A DNA stretch of 64,000 nt from Streptomyces umbrinus (GTDB lineage: Bacteria > Actinomycetota > Actinomycetes > Streptomycetales > Streptomycetaceae), in NCBI RefSeq assembly GCF_030817415.1, contig NZ_JAUSZI010000002.1:4278001-4342000 (forward strand). The letters run 5' to 3'. The position numbers and the translations under genes are program-made. The first letter of the stretch is position 1. Each line of letters opens with the position of its first letter. Below, piece by piece: positions 41,657 to 50,406 of this stretch. Below the pieces are notes generated by a model. The model was not told where the DNA came from. It saw only the letters and a program-made list of their open reading frames with translations, and did no database searches.

Positions 41657-41968
41657 ATGTCTGAAGCGCCGGATGCGCCAAGAGCGCCCGAAGGGAAACC
41701 GCCGGTGGAGACCCCGCCGGTCGTGACACCGCCTGTCGTCACACCGGTCCGTGCGGTGATCGCCGTCTGTCTGATCGCGCCGTTCGTGGCGATGCTCTGG
41801 GTGGGCTCGTACGCGAAGGTCGACCCGGCCTTCATCGGCATCCCGTTCTTCTACTGGTACCAGATGCTCTGGGTGTTCATCTCGACCGCGCTCACGATGG
41901 TCGCGTACAAGCTCTGGAACCGTGACCAGCGCGCCCGCAAGTCCCAGAAGGAGGGCGCGTCCGCATGA
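41657..41968 (+). CDS. DUF3311 membrane protein, small partner of the MctP symporter
   Basis: 103 residues from ATG 41657. A Pro/Val/Thr-rich head (ETPPVVTPPVVTP) precedes two membrane helices (AVIAVCLIAPFVAMLWVGSY; FYWYQMLWVFISTALTMVAY) and a basic tail. DUF3311 proteins regularly precede sodium:monocarboxylate symporters, as here, where the stop overlaps mctP by ATGA. A role in assembly or activity of the symporter is inferred. Confidence 0.9.
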   Translation: MSEAPDAPRAPEGKPPVETPPVVTPPVVTPVRAVIAVCLIAPFVAMLWVGSYAKVDPAFIGIPFFYWYQMLWVFISTALTMVAYKLWNRDQRARKSQKEGASA

Positions 41969-43590
41969 ACGACGGCGTGAACGGCGTGGCACTCGCCGTC
42001 TTCATCTTCTTCTTCGTGGCCGTCACGGTCATGGGCTTCCTGGCCGCGCGCTGGCGCCGGGCCGAGACCGACAGTCTCGACGAATGGGGCCTGGGCGGAC
42101 GGTCGTTCGGCACCTGGGTCACCTGGTTCCTGCTCGGCGGCGACCTCTACACGGCGTATACGTTCGTGGCGGTCCCGGCGGCGATCTACGCGGCGGGCGC
42201 GGCCGGCTTCTTCGCCGTGCCGTACACGATCCTCGTCTATCCGCTGATCTTCACGTTCCTGCCCCGCCTGTGGTCGGTCTCGCACAAGCACGGGTACGTG
42301 ACGACGTCGGACTTCGTGCGCGGACGCTTCGGCTCGAAGGGCCTGTCGCTGGCCGTCGCGGTGACGGGCATCCTCGCGACGATGCCGTACATCGCGCTCC
42401 AACTGGTCGGCATCCAGGCCGTCCTGGACGTGATGGGCGTCGGCGGCGGCGAGGACACCAACTGGTTCGTCAAGGACCTGCCGCTGCTCATCGCCTTCGG
42501 CGTGCTGGCCGCGTACACGTACTCGTCCGGTCTGCGCGCGCCCGCCCTGATCGCGTTCGTGAAGGACACGCTGATCTACATCGTCATCGCGGTGGCGATC
42601 ATCTACATCCCGATCAAGCTGGGCGGCTTCGACGAGATCTTCGCCAAGGCGGGCGAGGCGTACAGCCAGACCAACCCGGCGACGGGCGCGCCGCGCGGTG
42701 CGCTGGCACCGGGCGAGGCGGGCCAATGGACGTACGCCACGCTGGCGTTGGGCTCCGCCCTGGCACTCTTCATGTACCCGCACTCGATCACGGCCACGCT
42801 GTCGTCGCGCAGCCGTGAGGTGATCCGGCGCAACACCACGATCCTGCCGCTGTACTCGCTGATGCTGGGCCTGCTCGCGCTGCTCGGGTTCATGGCGATC
42901 GCGGCCGGAGTCAAGGTCAGCAACGGGCAGTTGGCGATCCCGCAGCTCTTCGAGGACATGTTCCCGGCGTGGTTCGCGGGGGTGGCCTTCGCGGCGATCG
43001 GTATCGGTGCGCTGGTGCCCGCGGCGATCATGTCCATCGCTGCGGCGAACCTCTTCACCCGCAACATCTACAAGGACTTCATCCGGCCCGACGCGACGCC
43101 GGCCCAGGAGACCAAGGTCTCCAAGCTGGTCTCGCTGCTCGTGAAGGTGGGTGCGCTGGTCTTCGTCCTCACCATGGACAAGACGGTGGCCATCAACTTC
43201 CAGCTGTTGGGCGGGATCTGGATCCTGCAGACGTTCCCGGCGCTGGTCGGTGGGCTGTTCACCCGGTGGTTCCACCGGTGGGCGCTGCTCGCGGGCTGGG
43301 CGGTCGGCATGCTGTACGGGACGATCGCCGCGTACGGTGTCGCCTCGCCGACGCAGAAGCACTTCGGTGGTTCCGCGAAGGAGATTCCCGGGATCGGGGA
43401 GATCGGGTACATCGGTCTGACGGCGTTCGTCCTGAACGTGGTCGTCACGGTCGTCCTGACCTTCGCCCTCAGGGCCTTCAAGGCCCCCGACGGCATCGAC
43501 GAGACGTCCCCCGAGGACTACACGGCGGACGCGGGCGACAAGGGCGTCCAGGTCGAGCTGCCGCCGGCGACGGCGGGGGCCAGCCACTGA
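41965..43590 (+). CDS. mctP: Sodium:solute symporter, MctP-type monocarboxylate permease
   Basis: 541 residues with about 13 membrane helices. The N-terminal RRAETDSLDEWGLGGRSFG and WFLLGGDLYTAYTFVAVPAA are typical of the SSS family branch that includes Rhizobium MctP, which carries lactate, pyruvate, propionate and alanine. The region AIMSIAAANLFTRNIYKDF contains the conserved sodium-site helix. With the cstA-ybdD pair just upstream it makes a pyruvate/short-acid uptake neighbourhood. Two strong hairpins follow. Confidence 0.9.
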   Translation: MNDGVNGVALAVFIFFFVAVTVMGFLAARWRRAETDSLDEWGLGGRSFGTWVTWFLLGGDLYTAYTFVAVPAAIYAAGAAGFFAVPYTILVYPLIFTFLPRLWSVSHKHGYVTTSDFVRGRFGSKGLSLAVAVTGILATMPYIALQLVGIQAVLDVMGVGGGEDTNWFVKDLPLLIAFGVLAAYTYSSGLRAPALIAFVKDTLIYIVIAVAIIYIPIKLGGFDEIFAKAGEAYSQTNPATGAPRGALAPGEAGQWTYATLALGSALALFMYPHSITATLSSRSREVIRRNTTILPLYSLMLGLLALLGFMAIAAGVKVSNGQLAIPQLFEDMFPAWFAGVAFAAIGIGALVPAAIMSIAAANLFTRNIYKDFIRPDATPAQETKVSKLVSLLVKVGALVFVLTMDKTVAINFQLLGGIWILQTFPALVGGLFTRWFHRWALLAGWAVGMLYGTIAAYGVASPTQKHFGGSAKEIPGIGEIGYIGLTAFVLNVVVTVVLTFALRAFKAPDGIDETSPEDYTADAGDKGVQVELPPATAGASH

Positions 43591-43592
43591 CT

Positions 43593-43661
43593 CGGGGGCT
43601 CCGCCCCCGAACCCCCGCTGCGCGGTTCCCCGCGCCCCTAGAAGGGGCGCGGGGAACCGCG
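43593..43661. terminator. Double hairpin terminator after mctP
   Basis: A seven-base stem CGGGGGC/GCCCCCG (43593-43609) is followed by an 18-bp perfect stem (43621-43638 with 43644-43661; CGCGGTTCCCCGCGCCCC) with loop TAGAA. The second is a self-complementary version of the recurrent intergenic element. Confidence 0.88.
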
Positions 43662-43734
43662 CGACCAGCCACAACGCAGCCGCACACGCCAACTGCCCCT
43701 GGTCACGCGAAAGTTCGCGGTTACGCTGGCCAGT

Positions 43735-44724
43735 GTGACCGTTCGCTCACCGATCGTCCTCGACAGTGATCCCGGCATAGACGACGCCGTGGCCCTCCAG
43801 TACCTGCTCGGCACAGGCAGGTGGGACCTCAGGGCCTACACCTCGGTGGGCGGCAACCTCCCCGCCGAGCAGACCTACCGCAACGCCCGCGCCCTGGCGA
43901 GAGCCCTCCGCATCGACACCGACGTCCCGGTCCACCGCGGAGCGGCCCGCCCCCTCACCCGCCTCCCGTACGCGGCCGCCGCCCACTTCCACGGCCCCGC
44001 GGGCCTCGGCCACGAAATGCTGCCCGACTCGACCGCCGCGCACCTGACGGAGTCCTCCGCACAGGCGCTGCTGCGCCTCTCCCGGGAGCACGAGGGCGAG
44101 TTGACCGTCTGCGCCACCGGCCCGCTCACCAACGTGGCCATCGCGCTCCTGGAGGACCCGGTCTTCGCCCGGCGCGTGAAGAAGTTCGTGTTCATGGGCG
44201 GCAACGCGCAGGTGCCGGGCAACATCACCCCGGTCGCCGAGTTCAACATGTGGGCGGACCCGGACGCCGCCGAGGTGGTGCTCTCCTCCGGCATCCCGTT
44301 CACCATGGTCGATCTGGACGCCTCGCACCGCTGGCTCTTCGGCCCCGCCGACCTCGCCGCGCTGGAGGCGGCGGGAGCGGGTGCGGCGCTCGCGGCCCGG
44401 CTGCTGCGGGTCTACACCGACTCCTACCGCCGCCACGGCGGAGGCGACTCCTGCCCGTTGCACGACCCGCTCGCCGTGGGCGTGTGCGCGGACGAGTCGT
44501 TCGTGACGCTCGCGGAGGGAGCCGTCGTGGTCGAGTGCTCCAGCGAACTCACCCGCGGCCAGACCGTGTTCGTCCCCTCGGCCGCCGAGCGGAACTACTA
44601 CACCGAGTCGCCCGCCCTGACCGCCCGCACCCGCCACACGGGCCGCGTGGCCCTCGGCCCGGGCCCGCGCGACTTCACGAAGGACTTCGTCACGACCCTG
44701 CCGCAGTGGCCGGCCATGGCCTGA
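43735..44724 (+). CDS. Inosine-uridine preferring nucleoside hydrolase family protein
   Basis: 329 residues from GTG 43735. The calcium-binding signature VLDSDPGIDDAVALQYLL is at residues 8-25; FVFMGGNAQVPGNITPVAEF and DPLAVGVCAD supply the remaining metal and ribose contacts. It hydrolyses ribonucleosides to base and ribose for purine/pyrimidine salvage; base preference is not clear. It is a single gene between two hairpins and a GNAT gene. Confidence 0.92.
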   Translation: MTVRSPIVLDSDPGIDDAVALQYLLGTGRWDLRAYTSVGGNLPAEQTYRNARALARALRIDTDVPVHRGAARPLTRLPYAAAAHFHGPAGLGHEMLPDSTAAHLTESSAQALLRLSREHEGELTVCATGPLTNVAIALLEDPVFARRVKKFVFMGGNAQVPGNITPVAEFNMWADPDAAEVVLSSGIPFTMVDLDASHRWLFGPADLAALEAAGAGAALAARLLRVYTDSYRRHGGGDSCPLHDPLAVGVCADESFVTLAEGAVVVECSSELTRGQTVFVPSAAERNYYTESPALTARTRHTGRVALGPGPRDFTKDFVTTLPQWPAMA

Positions 44725-44829
44725 GCCCGCCCCCTCGGACGTCCCTGGCACCGGCGCGACGCCCCCGGGCAACCGGTGCGGGAAAAACTCGGCAGCCCCG
44801 CGCCGTACCCCTCGGGCACACTGCCGAGC

Positions 44830-45348
44830 ATGGACATCCTGATCAGGCGGGCGAGGCCCGAGGAGTACGAGGCTGTGGGAGAGATAACCGCGCAGGCCTA
44901 TCTCGGGGACGGGCTCCTCGACTTCGGGGAGAGCGACGAGTATCTGGGCGAGCTGCGGGACGTCGCGAAGCGGGCCGCGGCCGCCGACGTGCTGGTGGCC
45001 GTCGTGGGGGCAGGAGCGGGCGAGCGGGTCGTCGGCGGCGTGACCTTCGTCCCGTCCGGCGGGCCGATGGCCGACATCGCGCGCGAGGGTGAGGCCGAGA
45101 TACGGATGCTGGCGGTCGCCAAGGAGGCCCGCGGGCACGGGGCGGGCGAGGCCCTCGTACGCGCCTGCGTCGACCGCGCCCGGGCCACGGACGGCTGCGT
45201 ACGCGTCGTGCTGTCCACCCAGCGCACCATGCACAGCGCCCATCGCATCTACGGACGCCTCGGCTTCACCCGCGCCCCCGACCGCGACTGGAACCCGATC
45301 CCGGACCTCGACGACATCATGCTGCTCACCTACGAGTTGACACTCTGA
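44830..45348 (+). CDS. GNAT-family N-acetyltransferase
   Basis: 172 residues from ATG 44830 (the frame could start 54 bases earlier). The acetyl-CoA loop is MLAVAKEARGHGAGEALVRA near residues 96-115, and MHSAHRIYGRLGFTRAP forms the last helix and strand. Substrate unknown. It stands directly upstream of the B12 riboswitch that controls nrdA, without obvious terminator between. Confidence 0.88.
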   Translation: MDILIRRARPEEYEAVGEITAQAYLGDGLLDFGESDEYLGELRDVAKRAAAADVLVAVVGAGAGERVVGGVTFVPSGGPMADIAREGEAEIRMLAVAKEARGHGAGEALVRACVDRARATDGCVRVVLSTQRTMHSAHRIYGRLGFTRAPDRDWNPIPDLDDIMLLTYELTL

Positions 45349-45422
45349 CACCCTCCGAAGCCGACACGACACAACATGTGGGGGTGCTTCCCGAGCCCGG
45401 CACAAGATGTATGCTCATGCTC

Positions 45423-45540
45423 GCTGTCGCCGCAGGGGAATCCGGTGCGAATCCGGAACTGTCCCGCAACGGTGTACTTGTGCATGTCTGTCCCCGGAGG
45501 AGAGCCGTGCGCCTGGTCAGTCCGAGGACCTGCCGACAGC
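45423..45540 (+). promoter_or_regulatory. Cobalamin (B12) riboswitch of the nrdABS operon
   Basis: The aptamer is closed by a perfect P1 stem, GCTGTCG (45423-45429) with CGACAGC (45534-45540). Inside are the classic conserved parts: GGGGAATCCGGTGCGAATCC (from 45435), CTGTCCCGCAACGGTGTA, and AGTCCGAGGACCTGCC just before the closing strand. In S. coelicolor binding of adenosylcobalamin here stops transcription of class Ia ribonucleotide reductase when the B12-dependent class II enzyme can work. Confidence 0.95.
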
Positions 45541-45555
45541 GTGCCCAGGCCACCC

Positions 45556-45581
45556 GGCCCGGGTGCCATGACGTCCGGGCC
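45556..45581 (+). promoter_or_regulatory. Hairpin in the riboswitch expression platform
   Basis: GGCCCGG (45556-45562) pairs with CCGGGCC (45575-45581) across 12 bases, just after the aptamer and 110 bases before the nrdA start. It is the best candidate for the B12-dependent terminator; no U-run follows, which is common in Streptomyces. Confidence 0.5.
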
Positions 45582-45690
45582 TCGCGGAGTGGGCCGGTGG
45601 ACGCGGCGTACCGCTGCGCAGAGCGTGTACCCCCGTGTGCCCCGAACCCCCCTCCCCGCAGGCCCCGTGCCGAGCGAGGGAGAGCCCCAC

Positions 45691-48105
45691 GTGACCATCG
45701 CGCCAGCCGATCCGGTCTCAGCGAAAGCGCCCCAGTACCAGCAGGACAGGGCCGAGGCCGACGGACCGGGAACCGTGTTGCTGCGGACCCTGACCGACCT
45801 CACCGCCGACCTTCCCGACGCCGATCCCGGCAGGGTCGCCGCCGCCGCGCTGCGCGGCCGGTCCTCCGTGGGGGCCGACGGGATCACCGCGGAGCTGCGC
45901 GAGCTGGCCACTGAGGCGGCCGCGGGCCTGATCTCCGAGGACCCCGTGTACTCGAAGCTGGCCGCCCGCCTGCTGACGATCGGCATCGCCGAGGAGGCCG
46001 CCTCGCAGGGGGTCAGGTCCTTCTCCGAGTCCGTCGCGGTCGGCCACCGCGAGGGCCTGATCGCCGACCGCACCGCCGAGTTCGTACGGACCCACGCGGC
46101 CCGTCTGGACGCGCTGATCGACCTCGAGGGCGACGACCGCTTCGGCTACTTCGGCCTGCGCACGCTGCACAGCCGGTATCTGCTGCGGCACCCGATCACG
46201 CGGTCCGTCATCGAGACGCCCCAGCACTTCATGCTGCGCGTGGCGAGCGGGCTGGCCGAGGACGACTCGGCCAGGTCCGTCGACGAAGTGGCCGCCCTGT
46301 ACCGGCTGATGAGCCGCCTCGACTACCTGCCGTCCTCCCCCACGCTCTTCAACTCCGGTACGCGGCACCCTCAGATGTCGTCCTGCTACCTCCTCGACTC
46401 CCCGCTGGACGAGCTGGACTCCATCTACGACCGCTACCACCAGGTGGCCCGTCTCTCGAAGCACGCGGGCGGCATCGGCATCGCGTACTCCCGTGTGCGC
46501 TCGCGCGGTTCCCTGATCCGCGGGACGAACGGGCACTCGAACGGCATCGTCCCGTTCCTCAAGACGCTCGACGCCTCGGTCGCCGCCGTGAACCAGGGCG
46601 GCCGGCGCAAGGGCGCGGCCGCGGTCTACCTGGAGACCTGGCACTCCGACATCGAGGAGTTCCTGGAGCTGCGCGACAACACCGGTGAGGACGCCCGGCG
46701 TACGCACAACCTGAACCTCGCGCACTGGATCCCGGACGAGTTCATGCGGCGGGTGAACGAGGACCGCGTGTGGTCGCTGTTCTCGCCGGCCGACGTGCCT
46801 GAGCTGGTCGACCTGTGGGGCGAGGAGTTCGACGCCGCCTACCGCAAGGCGGAGGACCGGGGCCTCGCCAAGAAGACGATCCCGGCCCGCGATCTGTACG
46901 GCCGCATGATGCGCACCCTCGCGCAGACCGGCAACGGCTGGATGACCTTCAAGGACGCCGCCAACCGCACGGCCAACCAGACCGCGCTGCCGGGCCACAC
47001 GGTCCACTCCTCCAACCTCTGCACGGAGATCCTGGAGGTCACGGACGACGGCGAGACGGCGGTCTGCAACCTCGGATCGGTCAACCTCGGCGCGTTCGTG
47101 GACACGGACCCCGGGGCCACCGACGTCATCGACTGGGAGCGGCTGGACGCGACCGTCCGTACGGCCGTCACCTTCCTCGACCGGGTCGTCGACATCAACT
47201 TCTATCCGACCGAGCAGGCGGGCCGCTCCAACGCCAAGTGGCGGCCGGTGGGCCTGGGAGCGATGGGTCTGCAGGACGTCTTCTTCAAGCTGCGGCTGCC
47301 CTTCGACTCCGCCGAGGCCAAGGCACTCTCCACCCGTATCGCCGAGCGCGTCATGCTCGCCGCGTACGAGGCGTCTGCCGATCTCGCCGAGCGCAACGGC
47401 CCGCTGCCCGCCTGGGAGAAGACCCGTACCGCGCAGGGCGTGCTGCACCCCGACCACTACGACGTGGAGCTGAACTGGCCGGAGCGCTGGGCGGCGCTGC
47501 GGGAGCGGATCACCTCGGTCGGCATGCGCAACTCGCTGCTGCTCGCGATCGCGCCCACCGCGACGATCGCGTCCATCGCGGGCGTCTACGAGTGCATCGA
47601 GCCGCAGGTCTCCAACCTCTTCAAGCGCGAGACCCTCTCCGGCGAGTTCCTCCAGGTCAACTCCTACCTGGTGGCGGAGCTGAAGAAGCTCGGCGTGTGG
47701 GACGCGCAGACCCGGGAGGCGCTGCGCGAGTCGAACGGCTCGGTGCAGGGCTTCACCTGGGTGCCGCAGGACGTGCGCGATCTGTACCGCACGGCGTGGG
47801 AGATCCCTCAGCGCGACCTGATCGACATGGCCGCCGCCCGGACCCCGTTCCTGGACCAGTCCCAGTCGCTGAACCTGTTCCTGGAGACGCCGACCATCGG
47901 CAAGCTCTCCTCGATGTACGCGTACGCCTGGAAGTCGGGGCTGAAGACGACGTACTACCTGCGCTCGCGCCCGGCGACGCGCATCGCCCGTGCCGCGGGT
48001 TCCTCCACGGCCGCGGCCGCCGCCGTTCCCGTACAGGCGACTCCCGACGAGGACGCCGTCGCCTGCTCCCTTGAGAACCCCGAGTCCTGCGAGGCCTGCC
48101 AGTAA
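45691..48105 (+). CDS. nrdA: Class Ia ribonucleotide reductase, large subunit NrdA
   Basis: 804 residues from GTG 45691 with GAGGGAGAG upstream. It reduces ribonucleoside diphosphates to deoxy forms. Visible catalytic parts are the Cys in MSSCYLLDSPLD, the Asn-x-Cys-x-Glu centre in SSNLCTEILEV, VCNLGSVNLG, the radical-transfer Tyr pair in KTTYYLRSRPAT and the C-terminal redox pair in ENPESCEACQ. The usual N-terminal ATP-cone opening is not recognisable; only its second half (DPVYSKLAARLL) is, so activity control may be reduced. Its stop and the nrdB start share one base. The B12 riboswitch precedes it. Confidence 0.97.
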   Translation: MTIAPADPVSAKAPQYQQDRAEADGPGTVLLRTLTDLTADLPDADPGRVAAAALRGRSSVGADGITAELRELATEAAAGLISEDPVYSKLAARLLTIGIAEEAASQGVRSFSESVAVGHREGLIADRTAEFVRTHAARLDALIDLEGDDRFGYFGLRTLHSRYLLRHPITRSVIETPQHFMLRVASGLAEDDSARSVDEVAALYRLMSRLDYLPSSPTLFNSGTRHPQMSSCYLLDSPLDELDSIYDRYHQVARLSKHAGGIGIAYSRVRSRGSLIRGTNGHSNGIVPFLKTLDASVAAVNQGGRRKGAAAVYLETWHSDIEEFLELRDNTGEDARRTHNLNLAHWIPDEFMRRVNEDRVWSLFSPADVPELVDLWGEEFDAAYRKAEDRGLAKKTIPARDLYGRMMRTLAQTGNGWMTFKDAANRTANQTALPGHTVHSSNLCTEILEVTDDGETAVCNLGSVNLGAFVDTDPGATDVIDWERLDATVRTAVTFLDRVVDINFYPTEQAGRSNAKWRPVGLGAMGLQDVFFKLRLPFDSAEAKALSTRIAERVMLAAYEASADLAERNGPLPAWEKTRTAQGVLHPDHYDVELNWPERWAALRERITSVGMRNSLLLAIAPTATIASIAGVYECIEPQVSNLFKRETLSGEFLQVNSYLVAELKKLGVWDAQTREALRESNGSVQGFTWVPQDVRDLYRTAWEIPQRDLIDMAAARTPFLDQSQSLNLFLETPTIGKLSSMYAYAWKSGLKTTYYLRSRPATRIARAAGSSTAAAAAVPVQATPDEDAVACSLENPESCEACQ

Positions 48106-49148
48106 TGACCACCGCTCCCGAGAACACAGAGAAGACCGAAAAGATCCAGAAGAACCTGCTCGACCCGGGCTTCGAACTGACCCTGCGCCCCATGCGCTAC
48201 CCGGACTTCTACGAGCGCTACCGGGACGCGATCAAGAACACCTGGACCGTCGAGGAGGTCGACCTCCACTCGGACGTCACCGACCTGGCGAAGCTGTCAG
48301 CGGGCGAGCAGCACATGATCGGCCGGCTGGTCGCGTTCTTCGCGACGGGCGACTCGATCGTGTCGAACAACCTGGTACTGACGCTCTACAAGCACATCAA
48401 CTCCCCCGAGGCGCGGCTGTACTTGAGCCGTCAGCTCTTCGAGGAGGCCGTGCACGTCCAGTTCTATCTGACGCTGCTGGACACCTACCTCCCCGACCCG
48501 GAGGACAGGGCGGCCGCCTTCGACGCGGTGGAGAGCATCCCCTCCATCCGCGAGAAGGCCGAGTTCTGCTTCAAGTGGATCAACGAGGTCGAGAAGCTGG
48601 ACAGCCTGCAGACCCAGGCCGACCGCCGCCGTTTCCTGCTCAACCTCATCTGCTTCGCCGCGTGCATCGAGGGGCTGTTCTTCTACGGTGCCTTCGCGTA
48701 CGTCTACTGGTTCCGCAGCCGGGGTCTGCTGCACGGTCTGGCGACGGGCACCAACTGGGTGTTCCGCGACGAGACGATGCACATGAGCTTCGCCTTCGAG
48801 GTCGTGGACACCGTCCGCAAGGAGGAGCCGGAGCTCTTCGACGACCTGCTCCAGGAGCAGGTCACCGACATGCTCCGGGAGGCCGTCGAGGCCGAGCTGC
48901 AGTTCGCGCGCGACCTGTGCGGTGACGGCCTTCCGGGCATGAACACCGACTCGATGAGGCAGTACCTGGAGTGTGTCGCCGACCAGCGCCTGACGCGCCT
49001 CGGCTTCGCTCCGGTGTACGGCTCCGAGAACCCCTTCTCGTTCATGGAGCTGCAGGGCGTTCAGGAGCTGACCAACTTCTTCGAGCGCCGGCCTTCGGCG
49101 TACCAGGTGGCCGTGGAGGGTTCGGTCGGCTTCGACGAGGACTTCTGA
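48105..49148 (+). CDS. nrdB: Class Ia ribonucleotide reductase, small subunit NrdB
   Basis: 347 residues. It houses the diiron-tyrosyl radical: LFEEAVHVQFY has the iron ligands Glu and His and, four residues on, the radical Tyr (E-x-x-H-x3-Y as in E. coli Glu115-His118-Tyr122); RDETMHMSFAF supplies the second E-x-x-H. The flexible C-terminal tail that docks on NrdA ends in SVGFDEDF. It overlaps nrdA by one base (TAATG). The last 88 bases are covered on the other strand by a small membrane-protein ORF. Confidence 0.97.
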   Translation: MTTAPENTEKTEKIQKNLLDPGFELTLRPMRYPDFYERYRDAIKNTWTVEEVDLHSDVTDLAKLSAGEQHMIGRLVAFFATGDSIVSNNLVLTLYKHINSPEARLYLSRQLFEEAVHVQFYLTLLDTYLPDPEDRAAAFDAVESIPSIREKAEFCFKWINEVEKLDSLQTQADRRRFLLNLICFAACIEGLFFYGAFAYVYWFRSRGLLHGLATGTNWVFRDETMHMSFAFEVVDTVRKEEPELFDDLLQEQVTDMLREAVEAELQFARDLCGDGLPGMNTDSMRQYLECVADQRLTRLGFAPVYGSENPFSFMELQGVQELTNFFERRPSAYQVAVEGSVGFDEDF

Positions 49149-49297
49149 TCCTTGCGGTGTCCCTGCTCGGCCTCCCTGAGCTGACGGTCGATGCGCCGGT
49201 CGCGCACGATGCCGATCACCGAGGGGAGGACGAGCAGGACCAGGATTCCGAGGACGAAGAGCATTGAGATCAGGCCTTCCAGCTGTGTCGTTTCCAT
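49061..49297 (-). CDS. Small single-pass membrane protein, antisense to the nrdB 3' end
   Basis: 78 residues from ATG 49295-49297. One strong membrane helix (GLISMLFVLGILVLLVLPSV) is followed by a charged tail (IVRDRRIDRQLREAEQGHRK). The helix-coding part lies in the nrdB-nrdS gap, outside nrdB, which argues for a real gene; the tail overlaps nrdB. No good ribosome site was seen. Function unknown. Confidence 0.55.
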   Translation of the reverse strand: METTQLEGLISMLFVLGILVLLVLPSVIGIVRDRRIDRQLREAEQGHRKDQKSSSKPTEPSTATWYAEGRRSKKLVSS

Positions 49298-49390
49298 GGA
49301 CACCACTGTCGCGCCGATTGCTCCTTACCGTGAGTGGCAGGACTGCCGCACACCCTCGATTTCCTGCCAGATCGGGTGCACACTGGCAGC

Positions 49391-50362
49391 ATGCTGAACA
49401 ACGTGGCCGTCGTCCTGCTCGACGGTGTGCATCCTTTCGAACTCGGTGTGGTCTGCGAGGTGTTCGGCCTCGACCGCAGCGACGAGGGGCTGCCGGTGTA
49501 CGACTTCGCGGTGGTCTCGGCCGAGGCTCCGGGCGCGAGCCTCAGCACCCATGTCGCCGGGTTCACGGTCGCCACTCCGTACGGCCTCGACCGGCTGGAA
49601 GAGGCCGACCTGGTCGTCGTACCCGCCGGAAGCACCTATGCCGTACGCGAGTATCCGCCCGAGATGCTCGATGCGCTGCGCCGGGCCGTGGACCGCGGGG
49701 CCCGGGTCCTGAGCGTCTGCTCCGGAGTCTTCGTGCTCGGTGCCGCCGGGCTCCTGGACGAGCGGCGCTGCGCCGTGCACTGGCAGCACGTGGACACGCT
49801 GGCCCGGCAGTACCCGCGGGCGAGGGTCGAGCCGGACGTGCTGTACGTGGACGAGGACCCGGTGATCACCTCCGCGGGCACCGCGGCCGGCATCGACGCC
49901 TGTCTGCACATCGTCCGCAAGGAGCAGGGCCCCGAGGTCGCCAACGCAATCGCCCGCCGCATGGTGGTACCCCCGCACCGCGACGGCGGCCAGGCCCAGT
50001 ACGTCGAGCGGCCGCTGCCGCGCTCGCAGTGCGACACGGTCGGCGAGGTGCTCGCCTGGATGGAGCGCCACCTCGACGAGGAGGTGACCGTCGAACAGCT
50101 CGCCGCTCGCGCGCTCATGTCCCCGCGCACGTTCGCCCGCCGCTTCCAGCAGGAGACGGGCACGACCCCGTACCGCTGGCTGCTGCGTCAACGGGTGCTG
50201 CTGGCCCAGGAGTTGCTGGAGGCCACGGACGAGACCATGGACTTCATCGCGGACCGCACGGGGTTCGGGACCGCGGCCGCGCTGCGCCACCAGTTCGTCC
50301 GCTCGCTCGGGACGACCCCGAACGCGTACCGGCGCACGTTCAGGGGCACACAGGCCGCCTGA
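49391..50362 (+). CDS. nrdS: AraC-like regulator NrdS (GATase1-like/AraC fusion)
   Basis: 323 residues from ATG 49391. The N-terminal DJ-1/PfpI-like domain has LVVVPAGSTYAVREY and LSVCSGVFVLGAAGLLDERR; the C-terminal AraC domain has VEQLAARALMSPRTFARRFQ and MDFIADRTGFGTAAALRHQF. In S. coelicolor the third gene of the nrdABS operon encodes this protein; its exact target is uncertain and it is not required for reductase activity (from memory). The 242-bp gap to nrdB contains the small antisense gene. Confidence 0.92.
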   Translation: MLNNVAVVLLDGVHPFELGVVCEVFGLDRSDEGLPVYDFAVVSAEAPGASLSTHVAGFTVATPYGLDRLEEADLVVVPAGSTYAVREYPPEMLDALRRAVDRGARVLSVCSGVFVLGAAGLLDERRCAVHWQHVDTLARQYPRARVEPDVLYVDEDPVITSAGTAAGIDACLHIVRKEQGPEVANAIARRMVVPPHRDGGQAQYVERPLPRSQCDTVGEVLAWMERHLDEEVTVEQLAARALMSPRTFARRFQQETGTTPYRWLLRQRVLLAQELLEATDETMDFIADRTGFGTAAALRHQFVRSLGTTPNAYRRTFRGTQAA

Positions 50363-50406
50363 ACGCGCGCCGCACGCTCGGCAGGGCACCGCTCGGCAGC
50401 GAGGGT

